From a virus: a stretch of DNA of 27,411 nt. The notes under the pieces were generated by a model. The model was not told the origin of the DNA, made no database searches, and worked only from the letters and a program-made list of their open reading frames with translations. A program made the position numbers and the translations under genes. The DNA is taken from IMG/VR virus record IMGVR_UViG_3300037557_000256, positions 1 to 27,411 of that record; one strand, given 5' to 3'. How positions within the stretch are numbered: position 1 is the stretch's first letter; each line of letters starts with the position of its first letter. This document shows positions 17,029 to 25,094 of this stretch, piece after piece.

Positions 17029-18653
17029 TGCCACAAGTATTCAGCCCCGGCGAGGCAGAGACTAGACCTCTAGACCCTACTGCGATTGTATACACAACAG
17101 CACAGAAAGTCGCTGATTTGTTAGATATTGGACCACAAGAGGCGGTTCTAGTATCCTCAGACACTACCCTATCTGTGATTGGGGGCGCAGCAAACGATGT
17201 CGCCAAGGTCTACGTCACTGGTTCTGATTACAGGAACATAGGATTCAGCGTTGACGATTCCATTCTAATCTACAGTGACGCTGACCCGATGGGTATCACT
17301 GTTACCATTACCGAGATATCATCCACGATAAACGGGGTTGCTCTCGGTTTCATCAGTGAAGGTCTATCCATCACAAACTACCAAGCGGCTGATAACACGT
17401 ATGTGCAGAATCAAGCATCATTCACCAATGGTAAGACTCGTGGTCTTACAAAAGACAAGGTAGATGCAATCATACTGAGAATGCAAGATAAGATAGATAA
17501 CATGACCCACAACTCATGGAGACCCAATCTGGTTACCGCTGAATACATCAATTTCGACACATACAAACCATACAGGCGTAGGTACTACACAGATTACGTA
17601 GGTACTACTCCACTGCTATACAGGAACGTACAGCAACTTCTGCGTCTTGAATTGTGGCAGGGGGACGACTACAGGGAGATTGGTGCGGCAGAAGCACGTG
17701 TCATAATACCTGATAGCGTCAACGCATTGTCTGGCTCTATTGTTATTTGTCCCGGTAACAGCACTGCCTCTGTAGCAACATTGACGATGGGCACTGGCAC
17801 TGGACAATGGAGAGCGGATTTCGATAGCACAACCACAGCACAGAATCTGGCTGACCTAATCAACAAGGAGGATAGGGTCAGTAAGGCCGCTGTTGATTTC
17901 TCCCCCGCATTCACACTAGAGGGAAGCACCTCTAATGTGGCGGTACACAATGAGTTCCTAGCAACCGCCAACGCCGATTTAGGCACTGGTGTTGTGAAAA
18001 TAACCAGTATGAGGGCTGTGAAGGGGGGTGAAACGTGCACAATAGCATCCACTAATTCCAATGTGACTGTAACGGACACACATAGCCACACTTGTACCTT
18101 CTCTAGTTTGGATAGTACAACTATCAATGTCACATCCACAAGCGACGATGCCACTGTAGATGCCACTGCTAACTTTGCAGATTCTGGTGTTATTCTCGAT
18201 GCCAGTGGTGATGTCTTCAGGTATACAGGTAAGACCGCATCTTCATTCACCGGCTGTGTTATTGTAATAGGCTCTGCTCTTTCTGACATAGCGGGGACAC
18301 TCACACAGAAAAGAATGGATGTTGACTTGCAGGGTAGTTCTGGAGATGGAGGTAGGCTACGTGACTTCTGGCTAGACCCTGAGATGGGAATAATCTACTT
18401 CAACAACTCATACCCGTTCTTCGAGTGGAATGCAGTCAAGGCTTCCTACATCTATGGTGAGAGATACCTTGAGAAAGCCATTGAGGACATGTGTACCAAG
18501 ATGGTAGTCATTGATTTACTATTGAATGACGATAGGAGTGTACTCATACCAGAGGGAACGCAGAACGTAGACCTCGCTTCTAAGATACAGATGTATCAGA
18601 TGGATATAGATAAGACAATACCACGTTACAAAGAGGTGGTTGCTTTCCTATGA
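17028..18653 (+). CDS. Head-tail adaptor candidate with large beta insertions
   Basis: I chose ATG 17028 (TAATG overlap with the previous gene), giving 541 residues; TTG 17022 is also open. The N-terminal (AQKVADLLDI) and C-terminal (IYGERYLEKAIEDMCTKMVV, then DLASKIQMYQMDIDKTIPRY) helical parts, with the helix around 142-160, fit a gp6/gp15-type connector that sits under the portal. Residues about 225-435 appear to be inserted beta domains: one with AQNLADLINKEDRVSKAAVD and a CTIAS strand, another with a DVFRYTGKTASSFTGC motif common in tail proteins. Gene order (after capsid, before the tail terminator) supports the role. The size far exceeds usual adaptors of 100-200 residues. Confidence 0.75.
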   Translation: MPQVFSPGEAETRPLDPTAIVYTTAQKVADLLDIGPQEAVLVSSDTTLSVIGGAANDVAKVYVTGSDYRNIGFSVDDSILIYSDADPMGITVTITEISSTINGVALGFISEGLSITNYQAADNTYVQNQASFTNGKTRGLTKDKVDAIILRMQDKIDNMTHNSWRPNLVTAEYINFDTYKPYRRRYYTDYVGTTPLLYRNVQQLLRLELWQGDDYREIGAAEARVIIPDSVNALSGSIVICPGNSTASVATLTMGTGTGQWRADFDSTTTAQNLADLINKEDRVSKAAVDFSPAFTLEGSTSNVAVHNEFLATANADLGTGVVKITSMRAVKGGETCTIASTNSNVTVTDTHSHTCTFSSLDSTTINVTSTSDDATVDATANFADSGVILDASGDVFRYTGKTASSFTGCVIVIGSALSDIAGTLTQKRMDVDLQGSSGDGGRLRDFWLDPEMGIIYFNNSYPFFEWNAVKASYIYGERYLEKAIEDMCTKMVVIDLLLNDDRSVLIPEGTQNVDLASKIQMYQMDIDKTIPRYKEVVAFL

Positions 18654-18991
18654 CCAAGTATAGTGCAGCAGAGGAAATGCGTACAAGCGTGAGAGACACT
18701 TTCGCTGAAGTCATGGCCACCCAACAAAACCTACGTAATTACTACACGAAGAACCCACCAGCCGTCAGAACCAGAAAGGAGATGGATGAGATGGCCTCTG
18801 AGGGTCTTTCTAATGATGATGGACTCATAACCGTCATGAAAAGCGGTGAACCGGCATCACAGGCAGTTATTGAAAAGGTGATGAGTAGGGTCGATGAAAG
18901 GATGCTCACAGAAGGCAACCCTGAGATGAGGGAGCACAACTTCAACTACAGAGGCGGTAAGATACTACCGATAGCAGAGGTGAAGGAATAA
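18650..18991 (+). CDS. Unknown small helical protein (113 aa)
   Basis: GAGGTGG lies before ATG 18650, which overlaps the previous stop by ATGA. The product is charged and mostly helical (AAEEMRTSVRDTFAEVMATQ; VIEKVMSRVDERML), ending in a short strand-like tail. It lies between the adaptor and terminator candidates, where head-completion or stopper proteins are usually found. No motif confirms this. Confidence 0.78.
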   Translation: MTKYSAAEEMRTSVRDTFAEVMATQQNLRNYYTKNPPAVRTRKEMDEMASEGLSNDDGLITVMKSGEPASQAVIEKVMSRVDERMLTEGNPEMREHNFNYRGGKILPIAEVKE

Positions 18992-19440
18992 TGGTTGCTA
19001 CATTTCTAGAAGGTATAGACTCCGTCATAGAGGTACTCAAAACCAACTGGAGTAGGGGGAATACAGGCAACTACAAGCCTATAATCATAGACATCGCTGA
19101 AGTCGGAGCGGAGCGTGGGAAGAGGTTGGACATGAAGAATCATGATTATATCATGGTATTCGAGACTGCTCACAATGAAGAGACTCCAGAACTACTATAC
19201 GATTTTGTTACTACTAGAATAAACATCACATTGGATGCGAGAACCATGAGGAGCAGAAAGCACCTGCAATCCATGGAGAATGAGGTAAGAAGATGCATCC
19301 ATACCAAGCGCAAAGGGGACGGTGAAAACTACGACAGACTCGTGTTCAAAACACGAACGGATTTGTCAGATAGGAGCAAAATGTTGTTCAGAACGACCTT
19401 TCAGATAGAAGTTGTTATCTTTGCAGAGTTAATCCCATGA
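18991..19440 (+). CDS. Tail terminator / tail completion candidate
   Basis: TAATG couples this gene to the one before. The 149 residues have the alpha/beta layout of tail-terminator proteins (lambda gpU-like): an N-terminal helix (LEGIDSVIEVLKTNW), strand YKPIIIDIAEV, strand DYIMVFETA, strand RINITLDAR, a helix of about 20 residues (KHLQSMENEVRRCIHTKRKG) and a last strand pair ending FRTTFQIEVVIFAEL. This, and the position just before the tail tube gene, make the terminator role likely. It would cap the tail tube and join it to the head. Confidence 0.7.
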   Translation: MVATFLEGIDSVIEVLKTNWSRGNTGNYKPIIIDIAEVGAERGKRLDMKNHDYIMVFETAHNEETPELLYDFVTTRINITLDARTMRSRKHLQSMENEVRRCIHTKRKGDGENYDRLVFKTRTDLSDRSKMLFRTTFQIEVVIFAELIP

Positions 19441-19454
19441 GGTGAGAGAGAGCC

Positions 19455-21692
19455 ATGCCGTCAACAGTCTATCGTGGAGATTTAACCGAGATTACGTTCG
19501 GGCATGAGTCTGGACTAACTTTAGAAGACTCTGGCCTTAGTTCTACTTTCCATGTTAGAGCCGTTACAGCAACACGAGATACTATCAAAGATACTAGCGA
19601 AATAGCATTCTTGAATGGGGCTGCTGGCGCACCGGTAAACGCTAGTGAGGAACTAATGTATCCTCTAGGAATGTTAGTAGGTAGCCAAGTGGTCTTCAGT
19701 GGTTTAACTGCCCCTTGGTCTGAAGATGATAACTACAGCAAAAAAGGTAGGGTATACACCATAGTCAAGCAGACAAAAACCAATCTAACTCTTTCTCCTG
19801 CATTGAAGACCGACCATAGTAGTGGTAACATAGATACAGATTCTGGTGCAATGCACATACTACCTTACAAGACTCCTGCTATAGACACATCAATGACCCA
19901 TGCAACAAACGCAAATGCTGCTGCTGAGAGGATTTTATCTGACCAATTCGTTGGACTGGTCGGCACTGTGGCTCTACCTGAGACAGTAGTGGACCTCAAG
20001 AGATTCCACGTAGTTGGGTTAGGTCGTGACGTAGCAGTGCAGACACCGGGCAGATTCATCAACACTGGTGGCTCTTTCGAGTGCAACTTACACAATGGTC
20101 GCTGGTTCTACTATGCACTAGGACATGAGGTGGCTAAACTACCACTCACTACCATAGCAGTCACACCAGACGGCACAAGTGCTGCTGGAACGACAAGTGC
20201 TATTGGTGTATCAGCAACAGTCGCAGCAGTTGCTGCTGGTGATGCCGTCTTCAAATCAGATGGCACTTATGTGGGTAGACTCACTGCAATAAGCGATTCT
20301 GGTGCTTCTAGCACCCTCACTTTCAGTCAAGGGACAAAAGTCCAAATTACTGCTTCTGATACTCTCTATTACAGCCCATCTGCTCTTTGCGGCCCTGTTG
20401 GTGGCACAGATTTAGAAACTGCTCAGACAATCAGCCCCGGTGATTCCTACTTCGCATACACAGGCACACCAGTTAGTGAATTGGGGTCGGGTGACGATGA
20501 AGCAGTGGCAGTTGGGGATTATGTCATCATACCAGAGTTCAATACCACAGATGTAAACACTCACAGAGAGACTGCTAGCGATGGTATTTGGCCCGCACAA
20601 GGTGCAGATAGCATAATCAGCAAGGCACTGAAGACAGAAATAAGAAGAATAGTGGCCATAAACAACGGTAAGATATGGGTTGATGACCCGTTCCAATTCG
20701 ACCATGCTAATGATATGGATATCTATTTCTGTAGATTCATGGGTGATGGTTCTAATGGGAGTCCTAATCTCCTCACAACTAGCGCTAGTTCCACTGCCGG
20801 AACATTCGGTACACTTGAGAATCCAATCGAGAAACTCATCTACTCTAGAACGGTTCTTCCATCCTTCGCAATGGAGGTTAGCATCAGGAGAAATGATACT
20901 GGTCTAGGTGATGGTACAGCCACTACTGAGGTGGTTGATGGTAGTGCATCAGATTCCAAACAACTCACACGTGTCTTCCGTGGTTGCAAGGTGAAGGACT
21001 TCTCACTCAAGGCTGATACTGATGCTGCTCTTAGAATGACAGTAAACTTCGATGCCGCTCTATGCTATACTGACACCGGCAGGTTGGAGGATACCAACGA
21101 AGGTGACAGATATGACGCTCATAGGTTATTCGAGGACACAGCAAATACAGAGGTCAAGCGCAAGGAGTCAGGTATAGCGAAGAGGACACAGAAACCATTC
21201 ATGTTCTACAACGGCACAATGAGAGTCAAGGGCACTACCCTAGGTCAGGTCGTTAGTTTCACACTCAACGGCTCCACAGGGGTGCAACAGTTCTATACAA
21301 TAACTGGTGCTAATGTGGCTGACTCAAAGACTGACCAGACACCTTATGCTGGCACAAGAAACCCGACTATATCTGTAGCGGGTAAGACTGAGTATGATTT
21401 GGAGTTGGAAATCATAGTGGATGACCCCCTCTTCTATCACAATATGAGGAGAGGTGTAGACAACTTCGATGACACTACAACCGATACCACTGATGCAGAT
21501 ATGATTCGTCTATCGTTCGTCAAGCAGGGCGGTACAGGCACAAAAGAGACCATTGAGATTCTAATTGATGACTACTTCATTACTGAAGCACCATTACCCA
21601 TACCTGAGGATAAAGGTCCAATAAGGAGTATGTTGAAGATAATGCCGAAGTCAATCAAGGTAATCACGATTGACCCACTGTTCCACTCCTGA
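19455..21692 (+). CDS. Major tail tube protein, greatly enlarged
   Basis: GGTGAGAGAGAG precedes ATG 19455. The C-terminal third carries tube-like features: FRGCKVKDFSLKADTDAALR then MTVNFDA, FMFYNGTMRVKGTTLGQVVS, and ISVAGKTEYDLELEIIVDD before the final strands. The N-terminus (STVYRGDLTEITFGHESG) also suits a tube subunit. Between them, several hundred residues are beta-rich insertions, including a module with GDAVFKSDGTYVGRLTAI near 265. The 745-residue length is three or more times the usual tube protein. The downstream chaperone and tape measure support the call. The insertions may project as tail surface domains, or the protein may be a tube with added binding modules. Confidence 0.75.
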   Translation: MPSTVYRGDLTEITFGHESGLTLEDSGLSSTFHVRAVTATRDTIKDTSEIAFLNGAAGAPVNASEELMYPLGMLVGSQVVFSGLTAPWSEDDNYSKKGRVYTIVKQTKTNLTLSPALKTDHSSGNIDTDSGAMHILPYKTPAIDTSMTHATNANAAAERILSDQFVGLVGTVALPETVVDLKRFHVVGLGRDVAVQTPGRFINTGGSFECNLHNGRWFYYALGHEVAKLPLTTIAVTPDGTSAAGTTSAIGVSATVAAVAAGDAVFKSDGTYVGRLTAISDSGASSTLTFSQGTKVQITASDTLYYSPSALCGPVGGTDLETAQTISPGDSYFAYTGTPVSELGSGDDEAVAVGDYVIIPEFNTTDVNTHRETASDGIWPAQGADSIISKALKTEIRRIVAINNGKIWVDDPFQFDHANDMDIYFCRFMGDGSNGSPNLLTTSASSTAGTFGTLENPIEKLIYSRTVLPSFAMEVSIRRNDTGLGDGTATTEVVDGSASDSKQLTRVFRGCKVKDFSLKADTDAALRMTVNFDAALCYTDTGRLEDTNEGDRYDAHRLFEDTANTEVKRKESGIAKRTQKPFMFYNGTMRVKGTTLGQVVSFTLNGSTGVQQFYTITGANVADSKTDQTPYAGTRNPTISVAGKTEYDLELEIIVDDPLFYHNMRRGVDNFDDTTTDTTDADMIRLSFVKQGGTGTKETIEILIDDYFITEAPLPIPEDKGPIRSMLKIMPKSIKVITIDPLFHS

Positions 21693-21702
21693 GGTATACA
21701 AT

Positions 21703-22392
21703 ATGACACAAGACTTGAATGACTTCGCTGCACCTAGAATGCGAGCACAGAAGTTCAATCGTGTTCCTAGAGAGAACTACGCAAAATGGCTTTGTAACAT
21801 TACATCAGTAAAAATGTCTAGTGCATTGAAGAGATTGAAGAGCAGAGTACAGATAGATAATTACATAGAAGGTCAAATCAACAGTCCCTCTTGGGAAGCA
21901 GCCACTGATGAAGTCGCCCAATCATTAGAAGATGATTTGGTCGTAGACCAACCTAGTTGGGTAGATGCCGCTGAAGAAGTGCTACAAGATGTAGAAAATA
22001 CAGAAGATGTTGCTGCTTTAAATACAGAAACTCTAATGGAAGTAGAAGAGGCTGCACCTGTACCAATGGATGAAGAAGAGGTAGTAGTGGAGCCATCTGA
22101 TTCACCATTCGCTGTAGATACTGATTATGATTCAATGACTGTCGCTGAACTACGTGATGTATGTAGGGACAGAGAACTTACAATTCGAGGTACAAAAGCC
22201 GAAGTCGTACTCCGCCTAAGGAGAGACGATGAAGGTATTACCGAAGATACACAACCGGAAGAAGGTGAGACCGAAGCCCCCTTGGAAGAGGCTGCTGAGG
22301 TAACATTGGATGCCCCCTCTAACGAGGCTGTAACCGAGGAAGTGACAACAAATGGCGAAAGTAGTGAACAAACGGAAGATATTAACGAATAA
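21703..22392 (+). CDS. Acidic protein with SAP domain
   Basis: I chose ATG 21703 (GAGG just upstream); an in-frame upstream start at 21670 would overlap the tail tube gene and is less likely. Residues 143-174 (DSMTVAELRDVCRDRELTIR then GTKAEVVLRLRR) are a clear SAP-type helix-extension-helix, a motif that usually binds DNA. Two imperfect repeats, SPSWEAATDEV (61-71) and QPSWVDAAEEV (83-93), lie in the middle. Much of the rest is Glu/Val/Ala-rich and probably disordered. It overlaps the chaperone gene by 41 bases. A DNA-binding protein between tail tube and chaperone is unusual; its role is unknown. Confidence 0.85.
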   Translation: MTQDLNDFAAPRMRAQKFNRVPRENYAKWLCNITSVKMSSALKRLKSRVQIDNYIEGQINSPSWEAATDEVAQSLEDDLVVDQPSWVDAAEEVLQDVENTEDVAALNTETLMEVEEAAPVPMDEEEVVVEPSDSPFAVDTDYDSMTVAELRDVCRDRELTIRGTKAEVVLRLRRDDEGITEDTQPEEGETEAPLEEAAEVTLDAPSNEAVTEEVTTNGESSEQTEDINE

Positions 22393-22717
22393 TGAAGAAC
22401 ACAAACATGAGATACAGGTTGACAGGGAAGACCCTGAAGCCATCATGGAAGTGTGGATAAGAGACATAACGTATTTGGACGTTCAAAAAGCGGCACAAAC
22501 AATGTTTGTAGTGTCGGAATCTGGCGTTTCTCTTGATTTACAGGCATACTGGGAATATGCCTTCACAAACTGGGTAGTAGGAACTAACCCAGAACTCTCC
22601 ATAGAGGAGATGAGACAACTCAATGCATATGCTGGTGAGCAACTGGCTACGCTACTCCCCAAACCAGATGAGATGGCGGAGGCTATGCAAGGGGGGTTTA
22701 CCAAAGCGAGCAACTGA
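22352..22717 (+). CDS. Tail assembly chaperone, short form (G-like)
   Basis: The ATG at 22352 lies inside the previous gene, with GAGGAAGTG upstream. The 121-residue product is acidic and helical (LDVQKAAQTMFVV; SIEEMRQLNAYAGEQLATLL) and sits just ahead of the tape measure, the standard place for lambda gpG-type chaperones that hold tail tube and tape measure subunits. It ends with MQGGFTKASN after a GGGGGG run, where a -1 shift would fuse it to the next frame. Confidence 0.82.
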   Translation: MAKVVNKRKILTNNEEHKHEIQVDREDPEAIMEVWIRDITYLDVQKAAQTMFVVSESGVSLDLQAYWEYAFTNWVVGTNPELSIEEMRQLNAYAGEQLATLLPKPDEMAEAMQGGFTKASN

Positions 22718-22995
22718 AGGTTGAGAGTTTTCTGAAGAAGCAAAGAATAGAGTCCTCAGAAGACATCGAACTTCAACTACAGTTGTTTGCATACAACATA
22801 GCAAAACATTACAACATTTCACTAACGGAGGTATACAACATGAGCGAGGAGATTTTCAAACAATCCCTAGCATGGGCTATGGCCTTCGATGCAGAGCAAG
22901 AGAGACAAGAGGAGAAGGATAGAATTAGAGGAAACTCTGACAGTTCTGACATAGTCACTCTAGACTACTCCTTCCTTCAGGAGGATGATTTCTAA
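22352..22995 (+). CDS. Tail assembly chaperone, -1 frameshift product (GT-like)
   Basis: The frame one base back has a stop at 22669-22671 and is then open to TAA 22993-22995, so a -1 shift must occur between 22672 and 22714. The only strong slip site there is GGGGGGTTT (22691-22699). Joining 22352-22696 to 22696-22995 gives 214 residues, whose T-like part (FAYNIAKHYNISLTEVYNMS and a helix after it) has the compact layout of known chaperone C-terminal domains. The open frame extends well upstream of any good start, which argues for fusion. An alternative is independent translation from ATG 22840, which has GGAGGT seven bases upstream but would lose the first half of the domain. Confidence 0.72.
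22691..22699 (+). other. Predicted -1 ribosomal frameshift site
   Basis: The zero-frame codons are CAA GGG GGG TTT ACC. Slipping back one base on the six G keeps full pairing for the second GGG codon. The site lies in the 46-base overlap between the two chaperone frames. The heptamer is not a perfect X-XXY-YYZ, and I did not find a clear downstream stem-loop by eye. Confidence 0.65.
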
Positions 22996-23864
22996 TGGCA
23001 TTCGCACCAATCTTGGCTTCCCTAGCGGCAGTTAACTCGACCACTACTCTGATTCAGGGTGGTATAGGCGCTGTGCAATCGGGCATAGGTATGATTGGTC
23101 AGTTGTTCACATCGGTTTTCACCAAGTTAGGTGAGTTGGCTATGTCTATATTCAATAAAATTAAGGGTTTTGTCGATGAGCATATCATGCCTATACTCAA
23201 CCCTTTGATAGGAATAGCAAAGAGGGTGTTCGGTGGTATTTTGAACATATTTAAGAAGAAAATAGCACTCATTGTAAATGGATTCAAAAAAATACCAGAG
23301 GTCTTCGGTGGTTTGGTTGGTAAGTTATCAGGGGCGTTAGGTAAGATACCTGAGTTATTCGGAACACTCAAAGACAAGGCTATAGATAAATTGACTCTGC
23401 TAAAGGACTTCATTTTCAGTATACCATCTAGAATTGCCGAAAAAGTAGGGGAGGCCTTCGGAAAGATAATGAGATTTGTTGGTGGCTTAAAAACTAGATT
23501 AGGACAAGTCAAGGATTTCATGATTGATAGGTTCAAGAAAGTGGGAGAAATCATACTATGGCCATTCAAGCAAGTATTGAATATAATCAACAAGATAAAG
23601 AAAGCAATAACAGGTTCTGTAGGTAAACTCGTAGGCAAGGCCAAGGGTCTGTTGGGTGGTGGTAATAAGAAAGAATCCAGTGGAACTCAAATAGGCACCT
23701 CAGTATCTGGTGGTGTCAATCAGTATTTCACAATGAACATCAACATCTCAGGCGTAACAGACCGTTCTGATAAACGGCAGATTGCAAGAGAGATGTCAGA
23801 ACTCATGCAGGAGGAAGTCGCCAGAGCATTAGGTGGTACAACAACAACAAGTAGGTATGCATAA
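22995..23864 (+). CDS. Short tape measure protein (289 aa)
   Basis: TAATG couples this gene to the chaperone. The first 210 residues are repeated amphipathic and hydrophobic helices with regularly spaced Phe, Ile, Lys and Gly (FTKLGELAMSIFNKIKGFVD; NIFKKKIALIVNGFKKI), as in tape measure proteins. A Gly/Ser linker leads to a C-terminal part (MNINISGVTDRSDKRQIARE then MSELMQEEVARAL) typical of tape-measure C-termini. The place right after the chaperone pair supports it. With about 0.15 nm of tail per residue, the tail would be near 40 nm, short for a siphovirus. Confidence 0.85.
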   Translation: MAFAPILASLAAVNSTTTLIQGGIGAVQSGIGMIGQLFTSVFTKLGELAMSIFNKIKGFVDEHIMPILNPLIGIAKRVFGGILNIFKKKIALIVNGFKKIPEVFGGLVGKLSGALGKIPELFGTLKDKAIDKLTLLKDFIFSIPSRIAEKVGEAFGKIMRFVGGLKTRLGQVKDFMIDRFKKVGEIILWPFKQVLNIINKIKKAITGSVGKLVGKAKGLLGGGNKKESSGTQIGTSVSGGVNQYFTMNINISGVTDRSDKRQIAREMSELMQEEVARALGGTTTTSRYA

Positions 23865-25090
23865 TGGCGGCAGCAAATGGAGTTCCTATCAGGTTGGTTC
23901 ACGATACCGGGAAACTAACAGAAATAAACGCCCAAAGCATGACACTCACCACATCAAGAAAAGCGGGTGGTATGGCTACTCCCTTCAGTGGTGGTGTCAG
24001 AGTTGGAATAGACCTTAATATGAATAAGGCAATCATACTCATCAACGCTGTCCTCACTGATGACAGGGCACTAGTGGGTTCCAATACAGGTTCACAATCT
24101 AGAATCGACTTCTCATTCATGGTGAATGCAGGTCAAACATTCAGTTATCTAGATGGGGACGGGGCTACTAATGCCAATATCGCTAAACTATTCAACCTTG
24201 GAAATACACATTTCGTAGGCTTAGATGAATACAGCAATTCCACCATGAAATTAACATCATATGATGGTACTTCTTTCACTATCAAGTTCAAGAAACTCTC
24301 AAGCGGCACTTTCACAAACACAACCAACACTGATTATACCATAGGAATCAACCCGGCAGGCTCACTTACTGGTGCTCTATTCGCAACAGCACTCACTGAC
24401 TTGATAAACAACACAGGCAACCTATCAGCGAAGTTCACTGCTTCTAAGTCAGACTCATCATATACTGGGGAGACTAATACAGTCGTGACAATCCAACAAG
24501 ACACAACGGGTGAGGATGGTAATAACCTAACACCTATGTTCGCCAATAAACCCAATTCATACATCCAACCATCACACGAGAAGTTCAAGGGTGGTCTTAC
24601 TGTAGTCAAGAGGTCAGCAGGAGACAAGGCGATGGACCTCTACGGAATCATGAACAATTCAAAAAAAGAGGGTATCGGTAAGTTCCTCATAGGTGCTGGA
24701 ATGGTGGCTGGCGGTGTGGCTATCACAGGTGCTTCTTTTGGTACTGCTACTCCTGTTGGAGTTGGTGTAGCAGCAGCAGGTGTAGGTATCATGATGGATG
24801 GAGCAGGCTCTGGTAGTGGTTACATCAAGGGGATACAGATTCCATACAACTCATCAGTGCAGGCGGACGGTGACAACTATGTCGCTCGTAACTTCATCAT
24901 GCCCACAGGTTGGGGTGAGACTGTGAAGAGCAAGGGAAGCGAAGGAAATACAAAAGCAGCAGGAGCCACTTTCAATGGTAATCGAACTGGCATTAAGGGC
25001 ACAGTAAAGAAACTCGACATAACATACGAAGCAGGAGAGAACGTCTACAACATTGTTATGCAATTCGCACCTGTGGACTTCTTGTTGTGA
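23864..25090 (+). CDS. Distal tail-like protein with glycine-rich hydrophobic segment
   Basis: TAATG coupling to the tape measure. The N-terminal 120 residues and the last 40 (IKGTVKKLDITYEAGENVYN) form beta patterns fitting a distal tail or tail-tip hub protein. Residues 135-232 look like an inserted beta domain (ALFATALTDLINNTGNLSAK, then TVVTIQQDTTGEDGNNLT) of the same kind as in the adaptor candidate at 17028. Residues 274-316 are a long Gly/Ala/Val-rich hydrophobic stretch (FLIGAGMVAGGVAITGASFG and on) with GxxxG-type spacing, able to span or disturb a membrane. A role at the tail tip, perhaps in membrane contact, is inferred from these features and the position. Confidence 0.72.
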   Translation: MAAANGVPIRLVHDTGKLTEINAQSMTLTTSRKAGGMATPFSGGVRVGIDLNMNKAIILINAVLTDDRALVGSNTGSQSRIDFSFMVNAGQTFSYLDGDGATNANIAKLFNLGNTHFVGLDEYSNSTMKLTSYDGTSFTIKFKKLSSGTFTNTTNTDYTIGINPAGSLTGALFATALTDLINNTGNLSAKFTASKSDSSYTGETNTVVTIQQDTTGEDGNNLTPMFANKPNSYIQPSHEKFKGGLTVVKRSAGDKAMDLYGIMNNSKKEGIGKFLIGAGMVAGGVAITGASFGTATPVGVGVAAAGVGIMMDGAGSGSGYIKGIQIPYNSSVQADGDNYVARNFIMPTGWGETVKSKGSEGNTKAAGATFNGNRTGIKGTVKKLDITYEAGENVYNIVMQFAPVDFLL

Positions 25091-25094
25091 TATC

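Noticed and set aside
17669-18304. Minus-strand open frame (211 codons) opposite the adaptor candidate
   Set aside because: Low-complexity Val/Ser/Leu/Ala sequence mirroring a Thr/Ser/Asp-rich gene; a shadow frame.
22840-22995. Independent gene starting at ATG 22840
   Set aside because: It has a good GGAGGT upstream, but it would cut the chaperone domain in half, while the frame is open back to the slip site. Kept only as an alternative to frameshifting.
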